Notes: generated from the letters alone by a model not told the origin. 64,000 nucleotides of DNA from Branchiostoma floridae (GCF_000003815.2 NC_049985.1:6870385-6934384), one strand, 5' to 3'; counted from the stretch's first letter, positions 49,433 through 60,650 are shown. A program made the numbers and translations.

Positions 49433-49500
49433 TGTTGTCTCGTTATCCTTTGTGTTCTGTCGTAAAGTGTTGTCAAATACACTGATAATATTAAGCAACA

Positions 49501-50114
49501 ATACGACACTTATCCTATTCATCTGCCTATTACATGACATCTTTAAAAAGTATCAGTCGGGGGGCTGAACGTACCTTGAACAGACGGCTTACGTAGTGGT
49601 AACAAGCTTGAGCCGTGTATATACAGGTGACAGAAAAAATATTAAACGAGATAAATTATCTGATGGAGAGACATTTCGTCAACAAAATACAAAGTCCGTC
49701 AACTGAGCTGGGAGTCTGTGAGAAACTGTGAAATGAAGGACGGGCTCATTCGTGTGAAATAGGTTACACCCTGTTGTCTTACAATGTTTCCTATTGGACT
49801 TCTAAAATTGTCTTCATTCATAGTCAGGGTATAGAAAACCACTTTCTTCAAGATCGCTTCAGTGTCACTGATGAAAACTAGTGGATGCTAGTTGAAACGT
49901 CTGACCGTTTCCCAAATCATATCCATTTGCTTGAGTAACTGCTTTTTGGTATATCTTATTACCTGGATGTCTACATGTATCTTCATTGTATCCAAGATGT
50001 GCTTCTGTCTATGGCATTCTTCGGATCACATCCTGGATATCCACCGCTTGCGTTCTTGTCAATCACCATGATTGACGACACTAAAAGAGCACATCCCTGA
50101 TATCCAAGATTACT
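49501..50114. other. Spacer between units A and B
   Basis: Not obviously present in the other units. ACTAGTGGATGCTAGTTGAAACGTCTGACC (positions about 49878-49907) resembles repeat junction sequence seen near 52098. No gene. Confidence 0.35.
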
Positions 50115-50544
50115 CCCGATCGGATCATGTCTTCCACAGATACAACAATCGATTTTTTAGAACTTCTGACAAAGACCGAAATCAATTCTATAGCTATCCA
50201 AATCATGGCATTAGAATCACTGGGTGCTCACGTAACACTACAATATGCTGTCTGGATAAACAATTTTCAAATGCATTCCCCGTTATGATTGGGTCTGTAG
50301 AATTGTTTTGTATACGTTCAAAGGACTCGTCCCTGTTAGAAAAACTCCTTCCAGCACAATAATATTCAAACTAGGAATGTCTCAGTCTATTTGATATGGA
50401 ATGTAATTATGGTGGCAGAGTATGTATATTCAACATATGCTTGAAGTTTGAACCCATGCCCGTTATGTTTCACAATCTACTTAATAAGTCTACCAAAGCA
50501 CAAAACGTTATTCAGAGTCAACTGGACATTCTGCCTGGCCATAC

Positions 50545-50636
50545 TGTTTGTCAGTAACACCTCGTGGCAGTCGGATACAGCTATACACACCGGCGAGTTC
50601 TTAATGTGATCTTTCTGTGGTTGCGTCTAACCTAAG
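50545..50636 (+). other. Putative non-coding first exon of NHL gene B
   Basis: Counterpart of 39811-39910, ending CTAAG|GTAAGTACC (GT at 50637). The conserved donor supports a 5' UTR exon joined to the acceptor TTGTCCACAG ending at 52728. The 5' limit is unknown. Confidence 0.35.
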
Positions 50637-52055
50637 GTAAGTACCGAGAGATTATCTGTTTCGGTATGGGAAGTCACAAGTTGTTGAACAGAGTATCTAA
50701 CAACAAGCAAAAGATCTCACCACAGTCAGTATTGAGCCGTCAGGATTAATCGGGGACCTAACCGAAGCTTCGCCACGTTGGAGACCTCGCTGTTGTGTGC
50801 AGAATTGTACAGACATTTCATTAGCCATCCGTCCTAGAAAGAGGTGCAGGTGTTTCCCCAACCATCAGGAAGTTAGTAAGAAGTAGCTGACCATCTGTAA
50901 ACAAACAGGATGGCTACCGACAGTCACAAATTGCAAACCTGTGTTCCAAAGGGGGAGAACGGTGCGCTTGGTGTCAGGAACATCCCGTTAATTCTTTAAA
51001 GGTCTGTCTTCTTATATTCACCTCTAGTCATAGTCCGTAGTCGCCATGGCAATGATGATTTGTTGCGAGCCTTCTTTATTTCTTAACCAAATAGACACAG
51101 ATTATACATATGATCATATCTAGTAGCGAGTATAGCGAGTATATATCAAAATGATGTAATGATATCAAACCATCAACGTTCTTGACTATTCACAGTCATT
51201 ATGTTAACAGAATATGACGTTTGGGCGTGTGTAGAGGGGAAACTGCGAAAGACATTCATGTACACATCTATACGCTGTAAATATTCTCCCTCAAGTGATT
51301 TTTTCCTGTTACGTTGTGTCGACTGCATGAAGCCTGCTACCTCCTACACCTATAACAATAACTCAATTGACTGGTGCTGAGGCGCCTGGTTTATATTGAT
51401 GAAGATGAATATTTAACTGTGTGTTCTTTCTTACCTAAGACATCATTACTTCATAGTCACAAAATTAGTCTAGCTCATGGGGAATCAATTTGATGCTTAT
51501 TTCGTGAAACAGGTTTCATTATTTCAGTTGCATCCCACTCAACAATCTAGGCAGCCATTTTGTCTGAATGTTTGTGTTTTTTCATGGACGAGGAGCATTG
51601 ATTTATGTTGTAGTTTTCTCTAAGAATACCTCGTCTTTTCTAAGTGATAGTCAAGAAAAAGTGGTAGTTTTAGAGTTTTTCAATGATCAATCGTGTTGCA
51701 TTCATTTGTGCTATGTTGCATCATCCTAACGTCTCGTTTATGATGTTTTACTTTAATGGTTAACTACTGTAATATTTAAGCTAGGTTATTTACCAGTAGT
51801 CATATTGAACAATATTGTTGATTTGATGTATCTCTGACATCTAAAGCAGCTTGTTTTCCTTACTTTTATCCTGTAATATGTAACGGTAGTCCATAAGGGA
51901 TGTTATTGTGTACGCCTTTAGACTAACAGGCCTCTCTTGCAATATTTGATACATTTTGACAGTTCACAAGGTGTGAAATCGCATGTGTGCAGATAAAGAA
52001 TAATTGGTCAAAACACAGCCTGAATTGGAATGCAAACATGCAAACAAGAAAGCAG
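50637..52055. other. Unit B sequence upstream of the coding exon (putative intron)
   Basis: Blocks homologous to unit A between 39911 and 43230, without the GC-rich element cluster of unit A. No gene recognised. Confidence 0.4.
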
Positions 52056-52471
52056 ATATATGAGAATTTTTGTGCACAACCAAAATTAAACTTACTTGCT
52101 GACGTTTCGATGTCTGTCACACATCTTCCTCAAAGCTTCTAACTGGAGTTCTGCTTCTCGCCGCTATATGTAGCCGATGTAGGTGGCGCGTTTGCGGCGA
52201 GAAGAGCACTATCGCAAACGTGGCTCAGCTTGTACCCCCCCCCCCCTCGTCCCGATTCATCACTGGGGTGGACTTCCTTATCCAGACTACTTCTTTAATC
52301 CAACGGATCCGTCTGTTATCTTCTCGATCTATACCCTTGGCCCCCTCCCAGTCAATGACACAGTTCTTCCAGCAACATGGTCCGTGACTGCGGATTTCTT
52401 GTCTTCTTTCTGTGCTTGTCTTTTCTGGCAAGTAAGTCCAATTTTGGTTGTGCACAAGAATTCTCATATAT
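52056..52471. mobile_element. Inverted-repeat element 5' of gene B
   Basis: About 416 bp with about 40-bp ends: ATATATGAGAATTTTTGTGC / CACAACCAAAATT at the left, matched by the complement of AATTTTGGTTGTGCACAAGA / ATTCTCATATAT at the right. The arm also includes ACTTACTTGC/GCAAGTAAGT. It is absent from the equivalent place in unit A (about 43235). Short frames inside it on both strands are not genes. Confidence 0.75.
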
Positions 52472-52778
52472 CCTATATTCTACCGACCTGATGAAATTAT
52501 TTTCGGATGAAAGCAGAGGCTGAGGGAACCGTCTGATGGAGTGAATGATAGCCATACCCAATTTGCTTCCATACCTTTTGGACTTTTTACTAATTTTTTG
52601 ACGCAGAATGTCAAGGAATCTAGTAAAGCTGTTTAGCAAATCATTAAAAAAGAGACATCGGTAAAAATAAAACCAACGTCCATTCCGCTCGCATGATTAG
52701 AAGAGACCCAAAAATGTCTTGTCCACAGGAAAAGTTGCATATCCACCTTTCTGACGAAGACGAAGTTCCAAGTACGAG

Positions 52779-53835
52779 ATGTCAGAGGAAAAGGCAAATG
52801 AACCTGAACACATGGACACGAAATGTCAGTCTAATGCAACAAGAGGGCGCGATGTTCACGTGTCGCGTTACAAGACGTCATTGATGACTAAAATCTATAA
52901 CACAGAGGATAACATTATATCAGACAGTGGAGAAAGCAATCCGATATATCCAAAACATGACGGGAATCCACAAGCAATCTCCGTCCCTGGTAAATACTGT
53001 GTAGCCATTGAAGGAGAAATGTCAGTGGACGAGACCAGGCCTAAATTACTTGCAAATGAGTTTGAAAATAGGAACAATGAGTCGAACGGATATTACAGCA
53101 CCACAAATGATACCATGCGACCAGTCAGTGGAGAGAGCAATCCAATATATCCACCAAATGATGGGAATCCAGACTGGACCACCCGCACTTTAAAGAACCA
53201 AGAACCAAATGTACTGTACACAGGAAAAGGTGCAGATTCAAATAAAACTTCAGCCCATGACAACGGCAGTGCAAGCACTGCAGAAGCATCACAGGTGGAA
53301 GATGGTATACGTACGAGTGAAATCATTGCTGGAGCAGAGTATATAAACAGCTATGAAAATCAGCCTTTTGGACAATATAACACCGCAGAGCCGGTTGAGG
53401 GAAACGCAGGAGACTTTCCTATGTGTGCCCCCACTAATACAGCCATAGATGCTTCTTCACCTCATGGAGAAGCCAAACAAGATGCGGCCGATACAAGAAA
53501 AGAACCAGACGACAAACAAACCAAACAGAACCCGGATACAAACACCAACCAAACTGGTGAAAGATCTCGAAGTAGGCAGAACTGTATCTCTGATGATATA
53601 ATTGAACCCTACGCTGTTGCATACGACACGGACACCAACCCAAGAAATCCAACAGATCCCACTGAAAGTGCCAGGGGCAACACTGGCACAGGCCGCCTTC
53701 GGGATTCAACTTTTCCAAACCCTGTGTACGGAGCAGACATTCCCGAACAAACAACTGATGGCATCAGGGGTGATTCTACCAGTGGTGTTCACAAGCTCCG
53801 GAAACCTCGACTTCGTACGATTCAGGCAGAAGATG
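52779..53835 (+). CDS. Gene B exon 1 (N-terminal tail with NPxY motifs)
   Basis: Start chosen at ATG 52779 (GAG-ATG). An upstream ATG at 52714, equivalent to 43364 of gene A, is out of frame here because B lacks four bases just before ATG 52779. Ends AGATG|GTAAG (GT at 53836). An acceptor TTGTCCACAG ends at 52728. Confidence 0.8.
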
Positions 53836-56573
53836 GTAAGATGAAACTGACATTTAGCCATGCTTCAGGCTACTTTGATCAAAATTTCCATTCCTGTTTG
53901 TCTTTGAGTCCGTGTGCGGCGTCATGTTTTTGGTTTGTCTGTCGTGGTGTATGTCCGAGTGTGTTCCTGCTGCACCTTGTCCAAGTTTGTTCCTGAATGT
54001 AAGGCCATGTTGATTTGATTATAAGAATGACATTCACTCATGCATCAGTTTTTGGTCGTTTCCAAGAAAAAGATTGTTTACCACAGCTGCAAAATGTGCA
54101 GATATTTGCCGTTAATCTAAAAAAAAACGAAAAACAGCTACTAAGATTGTAAAATGCCAAAATCAGTGCCAAAGGCAAATAAGAAGATACAAAAGGACAA
54201 GAACCTACTGTTTGACTTACCATACTCTGAGTGTTTAGTCAGTTGTTCAACCTTCCTGACCACTTGCATCACTTTGCACGCTCGCACCAGTTTTGGAGTT
54301 ATTCAACTCAACATGACCTTAAGGGAGACTTACAGAAGACTGAAGACAAACGCAAAGATCAGATTTGTATCTCTGGCTTTCATTAAAAATCATGCTCATG
54401 CAATTGCACAGACAAAACGTTTTACAACTTTATTGTAACCTGTTAACAATTCCAAATGTAGTAGTTGTGCATATCTATTCAAATACAATAGGTGTTGTAG
54501 GATGAATAGCATGCGGTAACCAGTACACGCCACTTAGTCCTTTGTAACGCTTTGCAGACAGTTGAATTTGATGATTTGTTTTGAATCAGGAGCAACAGGT
54601 TGCTCTGTCCCTCGACGTTGCTGGACTGTCGTATTGGTGGTCTCTCTTCTCCAAGCAGTATTGCTGGTTGGAACAATCATCGGAGTGTACTACAGCACCA
54701 AGGTGCAGAACAACCAATCGGTAAGCTTTTGATGATGGGATCTGTTTTTGTCCTTTGCTATACTTTGGAACTATTCCTATACTTGTAGCTTGCACTCTTT
54801 TAGGGCTTTGGTAAAACCTCCTGTTACCGAATGATGCATTTCGTTGTGTAACAACTGCTGAACTGATAAAAGATAGCGGATGTTATCTGAAACATCTGAC
54901 CACTTTCATTTTAGTGTTTTCTCGTCATGCTGACCATCCGCTGAGAGGAAACTTTTCAAAATCAGGCAAAAATTAATGAGCATGCTGATGTCATCTTTAA
55001 ATCTACTTGTTATGAACTTAAGGTAACGAAAAATATTACCTTGCTGTTTCCTTTCTTCAGCTCATCCCAACAGAAGGCTATGGGAAATGGAGCACAGCCA
55101 TACCTCCAGAACCTATAAGTACCACTCCAGCTATTACAAAGACCTTGGACAGCATCGACTCGTCTGTTAAAGCTACATGGCCTACCGATACTTGTACCAC
55201 CCACACCACTGGTACTAACACCATGGTCTTTGAAAGCAGCCCAACAATCATAGACACAACACCAGCCAGTACTGTTTTAACAGTAACTAAAGCTAAAACA
55301 ACAATGTCTGATAGCACCAGCTCACCCAGACTCACAACTACTGCCGGTATATATCTATTTGTGTCCCAATGTCTTTCTATCTATGACTACAAAGGCAATC
55401 CTTATATTGACAGCAAATATCAAATGTATCAATCATTTCTGGTTTTTTTTTCAATGGGACTGGCATTCTTTAGATATGGCAATAACTCAAATCTTTAGAC
55501 AATAAGATTCTTAAATTGTTTTAGGGGAAGTTTTCCCTGAATACCTTCATATCAATTCATAGTCTGGTTTTGATTCACAGTTGAACTAATCCAAGTATTC
55601 TATATAAATCTTTATTCAAAGCAACTAAGGTTTTCCTTAATGCAATTGTATTATCTATTTGTAAGTAAATCTGAGCATTGTCATCACATGTCATACAATT
55701 TCACTTAATGATTTCTTTGCAGAGACGACAACGCTACAAATTGAAGATGTCACGATCTCGTTCAATGCCGCGACGACTCCAATCATTCTAAGTGGACTGG
55801 CTGTATCTTCCAGTGATGAGATATTTGTGACTGAAAAGGTCAAAAGTGAAATCCTCGTGCACAACATGAAGGGTGATTTCCTCCATAAGTTCCATACAAG
55901 AAAGCAGCCATGGGACGTTGCAATCGACAATGCTGGTCATCTGTGGGTGCTGATGAGATCTCCCGAAAGGGATGATGATGCTAGTGTGTATAGATACAGT
56001 AGGGACGGCATTATGCTTGGCGGTTTTGAGTTCCAATATCCTGATTTATTATATAATGCAATTGCACTGGACACTGTATCTGACAACATCATAGTGACAG
56101 AAGTGAAGGCAGAAGAACCAAAACGGCGGAAACGGAACTTTCAACGTGTTTTCCTAGGAGGTGGAATATACACGTCGAATGGCAACCACGTGAAGTTTTT
56201 TGGAATTAACGAAATGTCGCACCCAAGTTCAATTACAGTGGACAAGGAAGGCAACATCTTCGTCGTAGATGAGAAAACCTCATTTGTCTACAGGTATGAC
56301 AAGAATGAAAATTATGCATTCAGTCTCAAATTTGGTGGTAAAGGTAGTGGGAATGGTTACCTGGACACACCCATTGGTAGTTGTATAGACAGTTCAGGAC
56401 GTTTGCTTGTGGCTGACAACAGGAACAACCGGGTAGAAATGTTTGAAACCAGCGGTAAGTACATCGCCACTGCTGCTAAAATTGACCAACCTAGGTTTGT
56501 TGCTACGGGAGGGAGGGGACAACTGGTTGTGAGTAATGATAAGAACATTATAACTATATTCCCCAGGTATTAA
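52779..56573 (+). CDS. NHL-propeller type II membrane protein, copy B (intact)
   Basis: Four exons join in phase 1: 52779-53835, 54590-54720, 55061-55346 and 55723-56573, giving 774 codons plus stop. Residues 1-352 form a polar, disordered tail with NPIY at 54-57 and 121-124, NPVY at 314-317, YAVA at 278-281 and a basic juxtamembrane patch (KLRKPRLR, 339-346). Residues about 364-387 are a transmembrane helix and 397-491 a Thr/Ser-rich stalk. From 492 to the end is an NHL propeller (for example HPSSITVDKEGNIFVVD and CIDSSGRLLVADNRNNRV). NPxY motifs bind PTB-domain adaptors and drive clathrin-mediated uptake in LDL-receptor-like proteins. By the positive-inside rule the propeller would be extracellular. 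The receptor role is inference. Automatic annotation would probably name it TRIM2/3-like because of the NHL repeats, although no TRIM module is present. Confidence 0.85.
53999..54323. repeat. MITE in intron 1 of gene B
   Basis: TAAGGCCATGTTGATTTGAT at the left, CAACTCAACATGACCTTAA at the right. It is the orthologous insertion to 44654-44984 but without the TTAA element. Confidence 0.65.
54590..54720 (+). CDS. Gene B exon 2 (transmembrane helix)
   Basis: 131 bp between TTGAATCAG and TCG|GTAAGC. The encoded peptide is essentially the same as in gene A, with Cys-Ser-Val-Pro-Arg-Arg-Cys-Trp before the helix. Confidence 0.85.
55061..55346 (+). CDS. Gene B exon 3 (Thr/Ser-rich stalk)
   Basis: 286 bp between TTTCTTCAG and GCCG|GTATAT, 95 codons plus one base. 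Its middle differs strongly from gene A (for example DSIDSSVKATWPTDTCTTH), while both ends are conserved (LIPTEGYGKW and DSTSSPRLTTTA). Confidence 0.8.
55723..56573 (+). CDS. Gene B exon 4 (NHL beta-propeller)
   Basis: 851 bp from TTTGCAG|AG to TAA, about 283 codons. The first two thirds differ from gene A by many substitutions and an insertion around residues KRRKRNFQ. The last about 65 residues are almost identical to A. Confidence 0.9.
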
Positions 56574-56673
56574 ATCCTACATTTCCTATGACTGATTCCA
56601 CAATCCAGATAAAAGGATATGTTTTTCAAAGTCTGTATGTATTCAGTGATTAACCAAGTTGGTCGAATGAGAA

Positions 56674-56679
56674 AATAAA
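56674..56679 (+). promoter_or_regulatory. Polyadenylation signal AATAAA (gene B, proximal)
   Basis: About 100 bp after the stop; same context as in gene A. Confidence 0.6.
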
Positions 56680-57856
56680 AGCTTGATTTGATTGAACGAC
56701 TAATAAGGTCTATAGGAAAAATGAATGGCAGCTTATGTCACTTTGAAACATTATATAGCTTTGCTGCGCTTTACCATGATGTTTGAAGACTGTGCTGGCA
56801 AGACTGCATTGCATTGGATGATGTAATCAAACTTTCCACTTTATAACACATTTAATAATTACTTACAACACCACAGTTAATGTTATATTTTCAGTAGTTG
56901 CGTTTTGTTTCTTGTGTTGAGTTTAAAATTTTTTGGACGTTGTGGGTAACCTTAGTCGAAGTGCAAGTGACTAAAACTGTATGTTTTTTCATGAATCTTG
57001 TTGTCAAAAGGAGACATATGTGTCCTTGACAGAGGCTTAAACTCCGAGAGTGCTGCTTTCTTACTTTCTTATATTGCTGTTATGTGTTTGGTAATGACAC
57101 ATTTTCTTCATCTCTAAAACATTGCTGCGTATTTGGTTTCTGTCAGCTGGATGTTTTCTCATAATGTGTAGGGCATACAAAATACAGAATGTATACGCAA
57201 TAAGCAAATCATTGATACGTAATATGAATATCAGTTTTGAGCATCACTTTAGAATGTAATATTTCATGTAGAAGTTAAGTTCTTCATTCAAGAAGGAAAA
57301 TGTACATAAAGAGGTCTGCAGTGCATCTAATTGGACAATAATCATATCATTGATATGTGATAGCAGAATCATTTTTGAATATCACTTTTGTATAGAATCA
57401 ACATTTTATATAGATGTTAAGTTCTTCAATCAAGAAGAAAAAATGTACATAAAGAGCTCTGCAGGGCATGTAATGTGACAAAATACTTCAATGTTTGTTA
57501 GTGCACGTGGTACTGTGATGAGGAGTTACATGTATGTAAAGAGTACACGTGGCGTAAAGGCACATGGGGGCTACCTTCGTGTGGGTGGATAAGCTTCAAG
57601 CATGCATTTCCTTATATTTCTAGCCCCATGTATATGCTTTTGAATCTTCCACAGCAGTTGTTATTTTCAGGCACTTATTCCGCCTGTCACTGTCATTACC
57701 TTACACTGTATTCTGTTTTATACTGCTTCATGTTGAATTATCCCACTTTAAAAATATCTCTCGATATTACATAACGTTAGCTGTGATGAGGCATAGTCAT
57801 TTTAGCCAGATGAATGCCACATTTGGAGGCAATTTTATCCTTATATTGTAGAATTC

Positions 57857-57862
57857 AATAAA
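57857..57862 (+). promoter_or_regulatory. Polyadenylation signal AATAAA (gene B, distal)
   Basis: AATTCAATAAATCTTTGTC, followed by T/GT-rich sequence; conserved with 49427-49432. Confidence 0.5.
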
Positions 57863-59421
57863 TCTTTGTCTTGTTATCCTTTTTGGTCTGTCGTACAGTG
57901 TTGTCAAATACACTGAAACTGTTATGCAACAATAAGACGCTCATTAGGATTAGTCCTGATCGGATCATGTCTTCCACAGGTACATCAATCTTTTTTTTTT
58001 CTGAGAACTTCTGGCAAAGACCGAAATCAATTCTATCAAAATCAATGCATTAGGATCACTGGGTGCTCACGTAACACTACAATATGCTGTCTGGATAAAA
58101 AAAAATTCAAATGAATTCCCCGTTATGATTAGGCCTATAAACTTTATTGTATATTCTACAGTCAACATAAAAATACCCATTGCAACAGTCATAGACATTT
58201 AGCGACTGCCCAAGCTGGTCAAATGAGAAAGTAAATGATCGATTTGGTGTATGATCTAAACCTACTGCAACAAGACTGGCAATAAAAGTATTATTGCCAT
58301 GACGACGATTGAGGGGAACAACAATACAGCTCAAATCAGAAATAGACTGGAACTTCCCTGTCGCACTATCCTTGGCACAATATACTAGCCCACCTGTAAC
58401 ATAAACCTACAGCCAGCAGAATGGTCTGCCAGTAACCTAAGATCACCTAAACCTACAACTGAGCACTACAGTGTGTAGTGGGGAATAAAAAAATAAGGAA
58501 GAACCAACTGTTTCCAGCACTTCCGTCCTTGAATGATTTTCTTGCACCTTACCCACATGGCTGTCCTACTTCGTGATGTTCCAGTCCTTGGGTAGTATAA
58601 TAGGCCTTGAACAATTATATTTGGCTCTGAATATGATAACCATTTGGATGACATCATTCAAGATCATGACCTCTATATGAAGTATTTCCTGTCTGCCTGT
58701 GGCGTATAGCTTGAACAAGCTCTAGAAAAGAAAATGTATCCTTGATAATATAACAACCAAGACAACGTGACCCATTGAGCAGAGTTTCCCTGTCTACCAC
58801 TTAAGTTTCAAGGGACAAATTCCTCCAGGGAGCCAGTGTGACCTACATTCCACCATTGCATACCAGAGATACATCTGGAGCAGATTTTGGGGGGTGGGGG
58901 TGCTTGCATACCCAGCATACTGCATTCCTGTGGAAAAATGACTGTGCAATTCCTAGAATTTTTGCAGACTGAACGCAATATATACCACTGACGACTCCCC
59001 TGAGACGTCGTCAAAAATGAATTGCAACCACAGTCACTGTGAAAAATACATATGATGAACTTGAATGCCATCTGGAGATTGTGTTGGCAAGACTGCATTG
59101 TGGTGGAAAGTGCAGTCAAACTTTCTTCATATTTACAACACGGCAGTTAACGTTATATTTTTCAGTAATTTTGGTTTGTTGTGTTGAGTTGAATTTTTTG
59201 ACGTTGGAGTAACGTTAGCCAAAACGCCAATAGGACAAGCAATGCCTTATTGTGACTAAGGCTTGAAGTCCCATGAGTGCTGATTTCTTACTTTTTTGGT
59301 TAAAACTACTAGTGTATGTTGTTATGTGTTTGGTAATGACGCTATTTTCTTAATTCCTACAACATAGTTGCATTTGTTGAACATTGTGTATGATTTCTCA
59401 TAAATTAGAAGGGCAAACAAA

Positions 59422-59616
59422 AATGGAAAGAATGATGCAAGTGTGTATAAATACAGTAAAGAGTGCGGTGTTCTTGACGAGTTTGACTTGTTTAAAACAC
59501 AAACTGGTTCATATAATACAATTTCACTGGATAATCTGTCCGAAAAAAACCCATCATAGTCACAGAAATTAGACCAGAAATACCAATATGGAATGTTGAT
59601 ACAAAACACATGATGG
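59422..59616 (+). pseudogene. NHL exon 4 fragment embedded in unit C
   Basis: About 195 bp matches gene A exon 4 from about 47579 (AATGATGCAAGTGTGTATAA, GACGAGTTTGACTTGTT, TCTGTC, CCAATA..AATGTTGAT). Read in the NHL frame it gives NDASVYKYSKE and LDEFDLF, then loses the frame at CCGAAAAAAAC and resumes in another frame (IIVTEIRPEIPI). It is flanked on both sides by 3'-flank sequence that is contiguous at 48770-48785 in unit A. Confidence 0.8.
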
Positions 59617-59848
59617 ATATATACGCAATAGGCATATCGTTAATACATAATATCATTTTTTAACATTACTTTAGAATTAACAGAGATCAAGTTCTTCATT
59701 TAAGAAGAGAAATGTACACGGGGGGCTCTGTAATGCACATAATGTAACAACATACTTGAAATTTTGTGATTGTACGTTGCACTGCGATTAGGAGCTACGT
59801 GTATGTAAGTCGCACATGTGAAGTGAAGACAGACAAACGCCTGCTACC

Positions 59849-60219
59849 TAGCCTCCATAGCAGGCTCTCTGGGGCCTTTTATTGCCTCATAATACACTTT
59901 TGCTGGCCATTTGTATTTTCACTCGGTCACTGATTGCTGGCCTTTTCTGATTGCCGGCCGCCCGAGTTATAAAATGCTTGCAGCCGACATGCGAATTGCC
60001 TCTCACGGAGTTGTGAATTATTCCTAACGTATGTGTTAATAGGGCAGATGAATGGCTAATCATTTTTTAATATCACTTTCATGCGCCGTTTGCATGCAGG
60101 CTCTTGGGGGCCGGCAATCAGAAAAGGCCAGCAATCAGCGACCGAGTACAAATAGAAATGGCCAGCAAAAGTGTATTATGAGCCCCAAAGAGGCCCCAGA
60201 GAGCCTGCTATGGGGGCTA
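59849..60219. mobile_element. hAT-like foldback MITE with 8-bp target duplication
   Basis: Arms of about 110 bp: TAGCCTCCATAGCAGGCTCT from 59849 is answered by the complement of AGAGCCTGCTATGGGGGCTA ending at 60219. The inverted match continues to GCCGGCC/GGCCGGC. CTGCTACC flanks both ends (59841-59848 and 60220-60227). An 8-bp duplication fits the hAT superfamily. The 74-codon frame over the right arm is not a gene. Confidence 0.85.
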
Positions 60220-60650
60220 CTGCTACCACCTAGTGGTAGCAGTATGAACCTGACGCATTCGTTTCCTCATATTTGAGTCCCCATATGTACCGTGAAACAC
60301 TTGGACTGTATTCAATAGCAGATGATCTTCGTAGGCATTCGTTGAACTTGTCACCATCGTTACGTTTCATTTGCGAGATGGTCTATGCGTTCGTTTGCAA
60401 TTACCCCACCATGTAAATAGAACTCTCAACATAACGTGACCTGTGATGACGTGTTGGCTTGAATAAAGTTCCACTAAACGGGATTATGCGGCTCCAGCGT
60501 CTTTTCTAAATTGAAGATATGTGTGGTTGGTTTGGGATTGTCCTTTCCCACGTTACCTGTGATGAGATAAAGTGATGCTAGCCAGATGAATGCTGCAATG
60601 TTATCCTTATGATTGCGCAAATGATAAAAAGTCAGGTGTGACGGGGCGTT

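Larger units (their letters stand above)
48166..49450 (+). other. 3' UTR and 3' flank of gene A
   Basis: Nearly identical to 56574-57880 of unit B over about 1.28 kb. It contains AATAAA at 48266-48271 (followed by AGCTTGATTTG) and a second at 49427-49432 followed by TGTTGTCT, so either a short or a long 3' UTR is possible. Confidence 0.6.
39305..49500 (+). repeat. Tandem segmental duplication, unit A
   Basis: The unit starts near GAACTTCTGACAAAAACCG (39306) and its 3' end matches the unit B 3' flank to about 49490 (GTTGTCAAATACACTG). It carries one NHL-propeller gene. Relative to unit B it has extra insertions at 39659-39806, 40030-42053 and 44985-45933. Confidence 0.8.
56574..57880 (+). other. 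3' UTR and 3' flank of gene B
   Basis: Matches 48166-49450 almost base for base. AATAAA occurs at 56674-56679 and 57857-57862. No open frame is conserved, so the long identity reflects recent duplication or conversion rather than coding. Confidence 0.6.
50115..57956 (+). repeat. Tandem segmental duplication, unit B
   Basis: It starts at GATCGGATCATGTCTTCCAC (about 50117), which recurs at the start of unit C (about 57959). It carries the intact NHL-propeller gene and its long 3' flank. Confidence 0.8.
57957..60640 (+). repeat. Degenerate duplication unit C
   Basis: It starts with GATCGGATCATGTCTTCCAC as unit B does. It then follows the 3' flank of the NHL genes (58150-58240; 59080-59220, TTGGCAAGACTGCATTG; 59620-59780; 60230-60420). 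Exons 1-3 are not seen. About 0.8 kb (58260-59050) has no counterpart that I can place, and it shows no gene. Confidence 0.65.

Noticed and set aside
43364-56573. A and B as two alleles placed in tandem by mistake
   Set aside because: The copies differ by several lineage-specific insertions, by a diverged stalk and by many NHL substitutions, and a third unit follows. A real tandem duplication is more likely, though read depth would settle it.
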